Shown piece after piece: positions 33,506 through 41,908 of a stretch of 64,000 nt of DNA. Numbering within the stretch: position 1 is the first letter of the stretch; every line of letters begins with the position of its first letter. Below the pieces are notes generated by a model that was given only the letters and a program-made list of their open reading frames with translations, did not search any database and was not told where the DNA came from. Origin of the DNA: an uncultured Eubacteriales bacterium (GTDB lineage: Bacteria; Bacillota; Clostridia; Oscillospirales; Acutalibacteraceae). Position numbers and translations under genes: made by a program. Where the stretch lies: the NCBI GenBank assembly GCA_934436505.1, contig CAKSAP010000001.1:124001-188000 (forward strand), written 5' to 3'.

Positions 33506-35470
33506 TTAAATGTCAAGGTTTTGAACATATTTTGCGTTTTTCTCAATAAACTCTCTTCTCGGCTCAACCTTATCGCCCATCAAAATTGAGAAGGTTTCAT
33601 CTGCTTCCATAGCGTCCTCAAGGGTAACACGAAGCATTATTCTTGTTGCAGGGTCCATTGTTGTCTCCCAAAGCTGCTCGGGATCCATCTCACCAAGACC
33701 TTTATATCGCTGAACGTCAACCTTATCTCCGCCGAATTCCGCTGTGTATCTGTCTCTCTCCTCCTCAGTGTAAGCGTATTTGAACGACTTACCCCTTGAT
33801 ACCTTGAAAAGAGGGGGTTGCGCAATGTAAATATATCCTTCGTCGATAAGCGGACGCATATATCTGAAGAAGAATGTCAAAAGAAGCGTTCTGATATGCT
33901 GACCGTCAACGTCGGCATCGGCCATAATAACTATTTTATGGTATCTGATTTTTTCTATATCAAATTCGTCGCCGATACCCGTTCCGAGTGCAAGAACAAT
34001 AGGCGTAAGCTTATCGTTGCCGATAACCTTATCAATTCTTGCTTTCTCGACGTTAAGCATTTTACCCCAAAGAGGAAGAATAGCCTGAATACGGTTATCT
34101 CTGCCCTCTTTTGCCGAGCCGCCCGCCGAATCTCCCTCGACGATAAACAATTCTGTGTGCTCGGGGTTATTTTCAATACAATCCGCAAGTTTTCCGGGAA
34201 GTGAGTTGCCCTCGAAAGCAGATTTTCTTCTTGCTGTATCTCTTGCCTTTCTTGCAGCCTCTCTCGCTCTTGAAGCGTCAAGTGCCTTTGAGAAAATTGT
34301 CTTTGCAACCGCAGGGTTTTCCTCGAAATAAGTCATCATCTTCTCATAAAGCATTTTGTTTACAAGAGATTTCATTTCAGTATTACCGAGCTTGCCCTTT
34401 GTCTGTCCCTCAAACTCTGCCTCTGTAAGCTTAACGCTGATAACGACCGTCAAGCCCTCACGAACGTCGTCGCCCGAAAGATTTTTGTCGTTGTCTTTAA
34501 GCAATTTGAATTTTCTGCCGTAATCGTTAAATACCTTTGTCAAGGCTGTCTTAAAGCCGTCCTCGTGAGTACCGCCGTCGATTGTGCGGACATTATTTGC
34601 AAAGGAAAGAATAATCTCGTTATATCCGTCATTGTAAGAAATTGCAACCTCTGCGCTCTTGTCGTCCTGAACGGTTGAGAAATGGAGAATTTCATCATGA
34701 ACGGGAGAAAGACCTCTTGATTTATTTATGAAATCAACAAAGGAACGGATACCGCCCTCATAGCAGTAAACCTCTTCAACAATATTTTCTTCGTCTCTCT
34801 TATCCGTAAGAGTAATTTTAAGTCCTGCATTAAGGAAAGCCTGCTCTCGAAGTCTCCTCTGCAAAATTTCAAAGTCATAAACGGTTGTTTCGGTAAATAT
34901 TTCGGAATCTGCCTTAAATCTGATAAGAGTACCCGTTTCGTCGGTGTCTCCCACTACTTCAAGATCGGTTACTATGTTTCCTCTTTCAAATCTCTGCTTA
35001 TAGATATGACCGTTTTGGCTTACCTCAACCTCAAACCATTCAGAAAGCGCATTAACAACGGAAGAGCCGACGCCGTGCAAGCCGCCCGAAACCTTATATC
35101 CGCTTCCGCCGAATTTACCGCCTGCGTGGAGAACGGTAAGAACGACCGTAACGGCAGGAAGTCCCTCTTCCTCGTTGATACCAACAGGAATGCCTCGTCC
35201 GTTATCTCTTACTGTAATTATGTTGTCGGGTAAAATTTCAACCTCGATATGTGTACAATAGCCTGCCAATGCCTCATCTATTGAGTTATCGACGATTTCA
35301 TACACAAGATGATGAAGACCCTTAGGACCGGTAGAGCCGATATACATACCCGGACGCTTTCTTACAGCCTCAAGTCCTTTAAGAACCTGAATGGCGTCCG
35401 CACCGTATTCTTCGGTAACGGTAGTATTCATTTCTTCGTCTTCCATTACATTTTTGATTTCTTCGCTCAT
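33506..35470 (-). CDS. gyrB: DNA gyrase subunit B
   Basis: A 654-residue ATPase subunit. The GHKL ATPase is visible in IVDNSIDEALAG, RDNGRGIPVG, and HAGGKFGGSGYKVSGGLHGVG as the ATP lid; the TOPRIM domain in FIVEGDSAGGSAKEGRDN and DADVDGQHIRTLLL; the C-terminal YKGLGEMDPEQLWETTMDP is conserved. GGAGGA lies 6 bases before the ATG. It lies downstream of remB in the origin-proximal minus-strand gene string. Confidence 0.98.
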   Translation of the reverse strand: MSEEIKNVMEDEEMNTTVTEEYGADAIQVLKGLEAVRKRPGMYIGSTGPKGLHHLVYEIVDNSIDEALAGYCTHIEVEILPDNIITVRDNGRGIPVGINEEEGLPAVTVVLTVLHAGGKFGGSGYKVSGGLHGVGSSVVNALSEWFEVEVSQNGHIYKQRFERGNIVTDLEVVGDTDETGTLIRFKADSEIFTETTVYDFEILQRRLREQAFLNAGLKITLTDKRDEENIVEEVYCYEGGIRSFVDFINKSRGLSPVHDEILHFSTVQDDKSAEVAISYNDGYNEIILSFANNVRTIDGGTHEDGFKTALTKVFNDYGRKFKLLKDNDKNLSGDDVREGLTVVISVKLTEAEFEGQTKGKLGNTEMKSLVNKMLYEKMMTYFEENPAVAKTIFSKALDASRAREAARKARDTARRKSAFEGNSLPGKLADCIENNPEHTELFIVEGDSAGGSAKEGRDNRIQAILPLWGKMLNVEKARIDKVIGNDKLTPIVLALGTGIGDEFDIEKIRYHKIVIMADADVDGQHIRTLLLTFFFRYMRPLIDEGYIYIAQPPLFKVSRGKSFKYAYTEEERDRYTAEFGGDKVDVQRYKGLGEMDPEQLWETTMDPATRIMLRVTLEDAMEADETFSILMGDKVEPRREFIEKNAKYVQNLDI

Positions 35471-35503
35471 TTTTTCCTCCGTTACGATAAATTCAAAATG
35501 AAT

Positions 35504-35749
35504 TTAATCTATTCTCTTAAATAACGTGTTAGTTGAATACGGCGATATATACACCGTTCTTTTTCCTTTTTCTTCGGTTACAATAAAGGACTTCGGCAAA
35601 TCATATGAAACCGTTTTTGACAGCCCTTGCTTTTCCGCAAAATTAAGATAATCCCTTGACGCCTTTGAAACCGTAGTGTTATCAAGGTCAAATATTCCGA
35701 TTATATCCTCGGTTTTTATAAAATCCTCTGTTCCTATTTGCAGATACAT
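35504..35749 (-). CDS. remB: RemB/YaaB-like DUF370 protein
   Basis: An 81-residue protein between recF and gyrB, the position of yaaB (remB) in Bacillus. IGIFDLDNTTVSKASRDYLNFAEKQG and ELPKSF-like DLPKSFIV with YISPYSTNTLFKR follow the family pattern. RemB relatives influence biofilm matrix genes in Bacillus, perhaps as DNA-binding oligomers like RemA; the role here is unknown. The start codon overlaps the recF stop by one base (TAATG). Confidence 0.85.
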   Translation of the reverse strand: MYLQIGTEDFIKTEDIIGIFDLDNTTVSKASRDYLNFAEKQGLSKTVSYDLPKSFIVTEEKGKRTVYISPYSTNTLFKRID

Positions 35750-36840
35750 TAAATCAACCTGCCTTTTTCAATATGAAAAGTTTTGCCCTCGCACATTCTC
35801 AAAACGGTGGCAGGGTCGCAGCAGGTTATAAATACCTGTCTTGAATTAAGATGATTTAATATATAATCCTGCCTGTTAACATCAAGCTCGCTCATTACAT
35901 CATCAAGAAGTATAACAGGCTCTTCGCCCGTAACGTCCTTGATTATATTAGCCTCACTCAATTTCATTGCAAGCGCACAGGAACGCTGCTGACCTTGCGA
36001 GCCGAATTTTCTTGCCGAAAGAGAATTTATTTTAATGTCAATATCATCTCTTTGCGGTCCTATGCTTGTTATTTTATTAAAAATATCCTCACGCCTGTTT
36101 TGTCTGAGCCTTTCAAAAAGAAAATCTTTTATTTCGTAAATATCGTCATTATAAAGCCCTGTGTTATTTACATATTGAATTTCAAGTTTTTCTCTACCGT
36201 CGGAAAGTCCCGTGTATATTTCATCGCAGCTTTCGCTTAAAAGCCTTGTATATTTAATTCTCTCCGAAACTATTGCCGAGGCATAGGACGAAAGCCTGTC
36301 ATCCCAAACATCGAGCGTATCATAAAGTTCCGAATGAAATTGAATATCTTTTAACAAAGCATTTCTCTGCTCAAGCGCCCTGTTATATTTCGCAAGCACT
36401 CTCGCATAGCTCGGCTTTAGCTGACAAAGAGCCGTGTCTAAAAATTTTCTTCTGTTTACGGGTCCCTCCTGGATGAGAGATAAATGAGAGGGAGAAAAAA
36501 TAACTGCGTTAAATTCTCCTATCATTTCGGCAGGACTTTTCAAATCAACTCCGTTTTTGGTAATTGAACGCTTTTTTTCAATTATCATTGTAGCGGTTTG
36601 CTCTCTTCCCTTTGCAAAAAAATCAATCTCATTCTTTGCAAAATCCTTACCGAAGCCTAAAAGCTCGTTATCTCTTTTTGAACGAAAGCTTTTGCAGCCC
36701 GTAAAAAGCCAGATACTCTCAAGTAAATTGGTTTTTCCCTGTGCGTTCTCACCGAAAATAACATTTACATTCTCGGACGGAACAATTTCTATATAATCAA
36801 TATTTCTGTAATCAATTACCGAGAGTCTGTTTACTTTCAT
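35749..36840 (-). CDS. recF: DNA replication/repair protein RecF
   Basis: A 363-residue SMC-like ATPase that helps load RecA at gaps via RecOR. Walker A is FGENAQGKTNLLESIW, the ABC signature FGSQGQQRSCALAMKL and Walker B PVILLDDVMSELD. It lies between the S4 protein and remB with 1-8-base spacing, the classical dnaN-yaaA-recF-yaaB-gyrB order. Confidence 0.96.
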   Translation of the reverse strand: MKVNRLSVIDYRNIDYIEIVPSENVNVIFGENAQGKTNLLESIWLFTGCKSFRSKRDNELLGFGKDFAKNEIDFFAKGREQTATMIIEKKRSITKNGVDLKSPAEMIGEFNAVIFSPSHLSLIQEGPVNRRKFLDTALCQLKPSYARVLAKYNRALEQRNALLKDIQFHSELYDTLDVWDDRLSSYASAIVSERIKYTRLLSESCDEIYTGLSDGREKLEIQYVNNTGLYNDDIYEIKDFLFERLRQNRREDIFNKITSIGPQRDDIDIKINSLSARKFGSQGQQRSCALAMKLSEANIIKDVTGEEPVILLDDVMSELDVNRQDYILNHLNSRQVFITCCDPATVLRMCEGKTFHIEKGRLI

Positions 36841-36848
36841 AATTTTAC

Positions 36849-37097
36849 CTATATAATTTCGTAAATTTTTCTGTCAAATTCAAAACTGTCTCCGCTTCTG
36901 AGCTTTTTACCTCTCATTGTGCAGACCTCGCCGTCAATTTTAATTTGACCGTCTCCGATTATCATTTTTGCCTGACCGCCCGTAACCACAATGTTTGCAA
37001 GCTTCAACGCCGCATCAAGCCTTATAAAATCGGTGTCTATTTTTAATTGTACCTTTTCTTTTTCGGCAACCTTTGCCTTAACTGTTATTTTTTTCAT
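36849..37097 (-). CDS. yaaA: S4-domain RNA-binding protein (YaaA-type)
   Basis: An 82-residue protein built around one S4 domain: FIRLDAALKLANIVVTGGQAKMIIGDGQIKIDGE. Its position between dnaN and recF matches Bacillus yaaA, which is implicated in ribosome biogenesis or RNA binding. The ATG is one base after the dnaN stop with no evident Shine-Dalgarno, so it probably depends on translational coupling. Confidence 0.92.
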   Translation of the reverse strand: MKKITVKAKVAEKEKVQLKIDTDFIRLDAALKLANIVVTGGQAKMIIGDGQIKIDGEVCTMRGKKLRSGDSFEFDRKIYEII

Positions 37098-37098
37098 A

Positions 37099-38199
37099 TT
37101 ATTTTAATTTTACGGGGAGAACAAGGAATAAGAAACTGTCTCCCTCTTTCGGAACAATAATTATGGGCTGAATGGGACTGCTGAGCTTAATAACAACCTC
37201 GTCTGTATCGCAAACCTTTAATGCGTCAAGCAAAAATCTGTTATTAAAGCCGATTTCAATTTTTTCTCCCTCAATTTTTGCGGGAATTTTATCGTTTGCA
37301 GTACCCAAAGAAGTAATTGACGAGGTCTTGATCATATCCTCATCAAAGATACATCTGATAGGGCTCTTTGCTCTGTCGGTAATCATAAGAGAAGTTCTTT
37401 CAATACAGCTGATAAGCATTCTTGTATTGACTTCAACCTTTGTATTTTCATTTATTGCAATAGCTGATTTATAATTCAAAAATTCGCCGTCAAGAAGTCT
37501 TGAAACAATAAGATAGCTTCCGATTTCAAAAACAATATGTCTTTTTCCGATATTCAATGAAATTGCCACATCATCATTTACGATAAGCTTCATAATTTCA
37601 TTAAGAGTCTTTTTCGGAACAACAAAAATCTGCTCGTCGCCCTGGTAATCGATAGCTTCATTTCTGATAGCCAGTCTAAAGCCGTCAACTGCAACAAGAC
37701 GAATAAGAGAATTTCCTATTTCAAATCTTACGCCCGTATGAACTACCTTTGTGTCATTTTCCGCAGTCGCAAAAATTGTTTTTCTTATCATATCCTTGAG
37801 AATACCGCCCTTTACAACAATCGGGAAGCTGCTGTTTACAGACGGAAGCTCCGGATATTCCTGTGCGTTAATTCCTATAAGTGAAAACTCGGAATCTCCG
37901 CTTTTTATTTTTGTTGTCATTCTTTCATCAGATTCAATTCTAACAGTCTGTGAGGGAAGATTTCTTAAAATGTCGCAGAGAATTTTAGCATTCAGAATAA
38001 TGCTTCCCTGCTCTTCAACCTTTGCCTCAACAGAGGTTATTACGCCAACCTCCAAATCATAGCCGGTAACGGTAACCGAATTGTCAGCCGTTGTAAGCAA
38101 AATACCCTCAATTGCGGGTATCGTTGATTTGCTTGAAACAGAGCGCTGAATATTTGAACATATTTCTGAGAATTTTTGAGTGTCGCAAACGAATTTCAT
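37099..38199 (-). CDS. dnaN: DNA polymerase III beta sliding clamp
   Basis: A 366-residue ring-forming clamp of three similar domains (AIEGILLTTADNSVTVTGYDLEVG is typical of domain 1; the C-terminus PIIIVPKEGDSFLFLVLPVKL of domain 3). The start at 38199 (MKFVCDTQKF) has GGAAAGGA upstream; a longer ATG form adds seven residues with no family support. It lies 228 bases downstream of dnaA, with a repeat-containing spacer between. Confidence 0.97.
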   Translation of the reverse strand: MKFVCDTQKFSEICSNIQRSVSSKSTIPAIEGILLTTADNSVTVTGYDLEVGVITSVEAKVEEQGSIILNAKILCDILRNLPSQTVRIESDERMTTKIKSGDSEFSLIGINAQEYPELPSVNSSFPIVVKGGILKDMIRKTIFATAENDTKVVHTGVRFEIGNSLIRLVAVDGFRLAIRNEAIDYQGDEQIFVVPKKTLNEIMKLIVNDDVAISLNIGKRHIVFEIGSYLIVSRLLDGEFLNYKSAIAINENTKVEVNTRMLISCIERTSLMITDRAKSPIRCIFDEDMIKTSSITSLGTANDKIPAKIEGEKIEIGFNNRFLLDALKVCDTDEVVIKLSSPIQPIIIVPKEGDSFLFLVLPVKLK

Positions 38200-38258
38200 A
38201 TTTTTTTCCTTTCCAAACATAAGATATATTTTAATAAAAGAGTATTATCAGTAGGGGG

Positions 38259-38422
38259 TGTCGAAATTTAACAAAACCGATAAATTTATTGATTTTTCAA
38301 TAAATTTTTTCTGTTTTTCAATGTTGAAAAATTTTCTAAAAAAAAAAAGAATTGAACATAAAATCTAAGATAATTTTTAACTGTTCAAAAACGAGGTGTT
38401 CAAAACTAAAACTTGTCGAAAA
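38259..38422 (+). other. Five direct TGTYSAAAW nonamers in the dnaA-dnaN spacer (candidate DnaA boxes)
   Basis: Same-strand copies: TGTCGAAAT (38259), TGTTGAAAA (38322), TGTTCAAAA (38382), TGTTCAAAA (38397), TGTCGAAAA (38414). The last three are 15 and 17 bases apart. Read on the other strand they are TTTTSRACA, one base (position 6) away from the relaxed DnaA box TTWTNCACA. No classical TTATCCACA is present in this spacer. In many Firmicutes the origin has boxes both before and after dnaA, so this is a natural place for them. Binding is inferred. Confidence 0.55.
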
Positions 38423-38427
38423 CTTTA

Positions 38428-39747
38428 TCAATAATCCTTGACGTTTTTAATTATATCCTCGACGGTCTTTTTGAATTGAAAATCATCATCCATCATAGTT
38501 CTGACTTTATCAATAGAATGTTTAACCGTTGAATGAGTTTTTCCGCCGAAGTATTTGCCTATATCCTCAAGAGACATTCCCGTAATTTCTCTTATGATAT
38601 ACATTGAAATCTGCCTTGCGTCCTTAATGTTTTTATCACGCTTGTCCGACATAATGTTTTCAACGGATATTCCGTATGTATTGCCGACGGTTTCGGTAAT
38701 TTTTGAATTTATAACCGAAATAGGCTGATTATATGTGGTAAGCTCCTTTATAGCTTCCTTTGCAATATCAAGCGTCGGCTTCACATTTGACAAAAGACAA
38801 AGCGATTTGATTTTCTTAACCGCACTTTCAAGCTGTCGAACGTTATTTTTTACCTCTTGCGCAAAAAATTCGACTATTTCATCGGGAATTGAAAAATCAT
38901 ACTGTTCAGCCTTATTTTTTATAATTGCCATTCTCGTTTCAAAATCCGGCGGCTGAATATCAACCATAAGACCCCATTCAAATCTTGTTTTAAGCCTTTC
39001 CTGCAAAATTTGAATTTCATTCGGAGACCTATCTGAAGTCATAACGATTTGTTTTCCGTATTCCGTTAATTCGTTAAAGGTGTGGAAAAATTCCTCTTCC
39101 GTCTGTTCCTTTTGAGCGATAAACTGAATGTCATCCATCAAAAGAGCGTCGCAGTTACGGTATTTTTCACGGAATTCATACATTGTCTTGTTTCTCAAAT
39201 GATAAACAAGGTCGTTTGTAAAATTCTCACTTGTGATATAAATTATTTTAGCCTCGGGATTTCTTGATTTCATTTCATTCTCAATAGCCTTGAGAAGGTG
39301 AGTTTTACCGAGTCCCGATTTTCCGTAAATATAAAGCGGATTATAAGATTTACCCGGTTCCTCCGCAACTTTTTTCGCCGCCGCATAGGCATAGTTATTT
39401 GATTTACCTACAACAAAGTTATCAAAGTTATCTCCGAGAGTTCTCAAGGAAGCTCCGCTGTCGTTTGCCTTTTGCTCAACCTTTTCGTCCGTAAGCTGCT
39501 CAAGCGTAAATTCAATTTCAACATTGAAGCCGATTACCTCATTAAAGGCGTTATTGATAAGCTCCGAATATTTTTTTTCGATTATCGGAAATAAAAAATT
39601 ATTGTTAATACTCAATACAGCCTTTTGTCCGTCGAATGATTTAAGCGTTATCGGAGTAAACCAAAGCTTGAAGGCTTCCGAATTGACATTATATTTTTCT
39701 TTCGCACATTCGCAGACGGCATTCCACATATCGTTTAACGAATCCAT
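38428..39747 (-). CDS. dnaA: Chromosomal replication initiator DnaA with atypical recognition helix
   Basis: A 439-residue AAA+ initiator. Domain I is at the N-terminus (MWNAVCECAKEKYNVNSEAF); the AAA+ core shows NNYAYAAAKKVAEEPG, Walker A YGKSGLGKTHLL, Walker B LLMDDIQFIA and the sensor II region ERLKTRFEWGL; domain IV is C-terminal. The usual signature helix GGRDHTTVxHA reads GGKTHSTVKHSIDKV here (Asp to Thr, Thr to Ser), and the conserved Pro of PRQ is Ala (DARQISMYI). These are DNA-contact or neighbouring positions, so box preference may differ from the classical one. CGGGAGA lies 8 bases before the ATG. Confidence 0.98.
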   Translation of the reverse strand: MDSLNDMWNAVCECAKEKYNVNSEAFKLWFTPITLKSFDGQKAVLSINNNFLFPIIEKKYSELINNAFNEVIGFNVEIEFTLEQLTDEKVEQKANDSGASLRTLGDNFDNFVVGKSNNYAYAAAKKVAEEPGKSYNPLYIYGKSGLGKTHLLKAIENEMKSRNPEAKIIYITSENFTNDLVYHLRNKTMYEFREKYRNCDALLMDDIQFIAQKEQTEEEFFHTFNELTEYGKQIVMTSDRSPNEIQILQERLKTRFEWGLMVDIQPPDFETRMAIIKNKAEQYDFSIPDEIVEFFAQEVKNNVRQLESAVKKIKSLCLLSNVKPTLDIAKEAIKELTTYNQPISVINSKITETVGNTYGISVENIMSDKRDKNIKDARQISMYIIREITGMSLEDIGKYFGGKTHSTVKHSIDKVRTMMDDDFQFKKTVEDIIKNVKDY

Positions 39748-40111
39748 AAATATTGTCTCCCGTAATAATAATTCAATTAAAACACGTTATTTTATGTTTT
39801 ATAGGTTTTTAATAAAAAAGTCCTAAAAATATATAAAACGTAAATATAAGCCTAAAATGACCATAATATAGCAAATATCATTTTAACACACCTATTAAAT
39901 TTTTTCAATAGCTTATATAATAGTTTTAATTTATATATTATTATAAATATATATATAAAAGACAAAAATAAAAATTTTTTTATTTTTTTTCGCAGATTTT
40001 TTTGTTTTTTACGCATTTTTGATTTCTTTGACACAACATTTTGTCTTGAAAATTATTTTTTACACAACAAATAGTTGAAAATAAGAAAAAACTCTAATAT
40101 TTGCTTAAATC
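39748..40111. other. AT-rich dnaA-rpmH spacer, putative origin (unwinding region)
   Basis: This gene-free spacer is extremely AT-rich, above all 39890-40020 (long A/T runs and TATATA tracts), as expected of a DNA unwinding element. The coding strand switches here: genes to the left are on minus, to the right on plus. TTTTACACA at 40058-40066 fits the relaxed box TTWTNCACA; AGTTGAAAA near 40073 is one base off the nonamer in the dnaA-dnaN spacer. Promoters for both dnaA (not clearly seen) and rpmH (seen) must lie in it. Confidence 0.6.
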
Positions 40112-40140
40112 TTGACTTTTTTATGTCATTTAGTTATAAT
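40112..40140 (+). promoter_or_regulatory. SigA promoter of the rpmH-rnpA operon
   Basis: TTGACT (40112-40117), 17 bases, TATAAT (40135-40140). One mismatch to the consensus. Confidence 0.9.
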
Positions 40141-40183
40141 ATCTTTCCGCAGATTATTTTTGTAATGAAACGGAGGTATAACG

Positions 40184-40318
40184 ATGAAAAGAACATATCA
40201 GCCGAAAAAGCGTCATCGTCAGATGGAACACGGTTTCCGTAAGAGAATGTCAACAAGAAACGGCAGAAAAGTACTTGCTCGCCGCAGAGCAAAGGGCAGA
40301 AAGCAGTTGTCCTACTAA
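40184..40318 (+). CDS. rpmH: 50S ribosomal protein L34
   Basis: A 44-residue, very basic protein of the large ribosomal subunit: MKRTYQPKKRHRQMEHGFRK at the N-terminus and RRRAKGRKQLSY at the end. GGAGG lies about 8 bases before the ATG. The order rpmH-rnpA-yidD-yidC-jag is nearly universal next to the origin. Confidence 0.97.
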   Translation: MKRTYQPKKRHRQMEHGFRKRMSTRNGRKVLARRRAKGRKQLSY

Positions 40319-40330
40319 TAGGTAAATAAT

Positions 40331-40663
40331 TTGAGTACGGTAACCTTAAATCGTAATTGTGATTTCAGACGCCTCTATTACAGGGGCAGATCCTATACAA
40401 ATCCTGCACTGGTTGTTTATTTTAAAAAAAGCGGTGCGGGAATTTGTCGTATAGGAATAACCGTAAGTAAAAAAATCGGATGTGCGGTTGAAAGAAACCG
40501 CTGTAAAAGGATTATCAGAGCTGCTTGGCGCAGTGTTGAGCCTGAAATTAAAGGCTCGTATGATATTGTTTTTGTTGCAAGAACTAAAACCAAATATCTC
40601 AAAAGTACGGATATTCAAGAAATTATGCTTGATATGTTTAACCAAGCGGGTATACTTAAATGA
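40331..40663 (+). CDS. rnpA: Ribonuclease P protein component
   Basis: A 110-residue basic protein that assists the RNase P RNA in tRNA 5' maturation. The RNR signature is visible in KKIGCAVERNRCKRIIRAAWR. The start is TTG at 40331 with a weak TAGGT upstream; no ATG or GTG is available at the N-terminal boundary. It overlaps yidD by 4 bases. Confidence 0.95.
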   Translation: MSTVTLNRNCDFRRLYYRGRSYTNPALVVYFKKSGAGICRIGITVSKKIGCAVERNRCKRIIRAAWRSVEPEIKGSYDIVFVARTKTKYLKSTDIQEIMLDMFNQAGILK

Positions 40664-40887
40664 AAAAGGCCATTATTAAAATAATAAGGTTTTATCAGAA
40701 AAAAATTTCTCCGCTTTTTCCGCCGAGATGCAGGTATTATCCTACTTGCTCACAATATGCGGTCACGGCAATCGAAAGATTTGGTATTATCAAGGGCGGT
40801 TTGTTGACAGTAGGTCGTCTTATGAGGTGCAATCCTCTTTTCCCGGGCGGAATTGACCCCGTTCCGGAAAAGAAAAACAAAAAATAA
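40660..40887 (+). CDS. yidD: Membrane protein insertion efficiency factor YidD
   Basis: A 75-residue protein with the YidD core RFYQKKISPLFPPRCRYYPTCS, QYAVTAIERFG and GGLLTVGRLMRCNPLFPGG. It has an amphipathic N-terminus and works with YidC at the membrane. ATG overlaps the rnpA stop as ATGA. Confidence 0.95.
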   Translation: MKKAIIKIIRFYQKKISPLFPPRCRYYPTCSQYAVTAIERFGIIKGGLLTVGRLMRCNPLFPGGIDPVPEKKNKK

Positions 40888-40926
40888 GAAAATAAAATGC
40901 CCGGCATTTTGTTCGGAGGAACATAA

Positions 40927-41886
40927 ATGAGTAACTTTTTGAACGGATTATATGAAATATTGGGAGTCCCCTTCGGATTCGTTATTTCAATATTTTATGC
41001 ATTAAGCGGAAACTATCTTGTTTCTATATTTTGGTTGATGGTTATTGTTAAGCTTTGCCTGCTTCCCTCTTCAATTAAGCAGCAGAAGAGTATTGCTATG
41101 CAGCAGCGTCTTCAGCCGAAGCTCAGAAGATTGAGAGAAAAATACGGCAACGACCAACAGCGTCTCCAAAAGGAAACACAGGAGCTTTATCAGCGTGAGG
41201 GCTTTAACGCTATGGGCGGCGGATGTCTCCCGATGCTTATTCAGTTCCCTGTTATGATTGGTCTTTACCAGGTTAACTATCATCCTTTCTCAATGGTTTT
41301 GAGAATACCCTCGGCAGTTGTTGCTTCACTTAAGGAAGCGGTTATGCCGTTTTTGACAGAAACAGAAGCTAAATCAGCTTTCAGAATTGAACTCTATGCT
41401 TTACAGCATTGGGATAAAATTGACAAGAGTGCAATAAACGGTCTTACACCCGAGCTTATAAACAAAATCCAATTGTTTATGTCAAAATTCAGCTTTATGG
41501 GACTTGACCTTGCACACACTCCGGATTTCAAAACCTTTGACGCATATTGGGCAATCCCGATAATCACAGGTATCATTGCTCTTGCTATGAGCATTTATTC
41601 GCTTATCCGTCAGAGAAAGACTAATCCCGAAATGGCAAAAAATCCTCAAATGGGCTGTATGATGCTCTTCACACCCGCAATGCAGATTTATTTTGCCTTC
41701 CTTTTCCCGACAAGCGTCGGCATCTATATCATTATGTCTTCGGCAATTTCGTTCTTGCAGATGATTGTTCTTAACCATTTGTACGAACCGAAAAAGGTAC
41801 TTGCAAGGGCTATGGTTGATGAGACGATTTACCGTCGCTCCAAGGAAAACAACACTAAAAAAATCAAAGAAGCAGAAGATAAATAA
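40927..41886 (+). CDS. yidC: Membrane protein insertase YidC/Oxa1
   Basis: A 319-residue membrane insertase. The Oxa1 domain spans most of the length: VSIFWLMVIVKLCLLP, a cytosolic basic loop with QQRLQPKLRRLREKYGND, GGGCLPMLIQFPVMIGLYQV and a C-terminal hairpin of two more membrane segments. It lacks the lipoprotein signal peptide of Bacillus SpoIIIJ, so the N-terminal segment itself is a membrane anchor. The tail is basic. CGGAGGAAC precedes the ATG. Confidence 0.95.
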   Translation: MSNFLNGLYEILGVPFGFVISIFYALSGNYLVSIFWLMVIVKLCLLPSSIKQQKSIAMQQRLQPKLRRLREKYGNDQQRLQKETQELYQREGFNAMGGGCLPMLIQFPVMIGLYQVNYHPFSMVLRIPSAVVASLKEAVMPFLTETEAKSAFRIELYALQHWDKIDKSAINGLTPELINKIQLFMSKFSFMGLDLAHTPDFKTFDAYWAIPIITGIIALAMSIYSLIRQRKTNPEMAKNPQMGCMMLFTPAMQIYFAFLFPTSVGIYIIMSSAISFLQMIVLNHLYEPKKVLARAMVDETIYRRSKENNTKKIKEAEDK

Positions 41887-41908
41887 TTAAAATATAAGGT
41901 GTTCAGTT

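Noticed and set aside
39748..40183. Classical TTATCCACA DnaA-box cluster in the dnaA-rpmH spacer
   Set aside because: No exact copy found on either strand; only relaxed or one-mismatch versions such as TTTTACACA at 40058.
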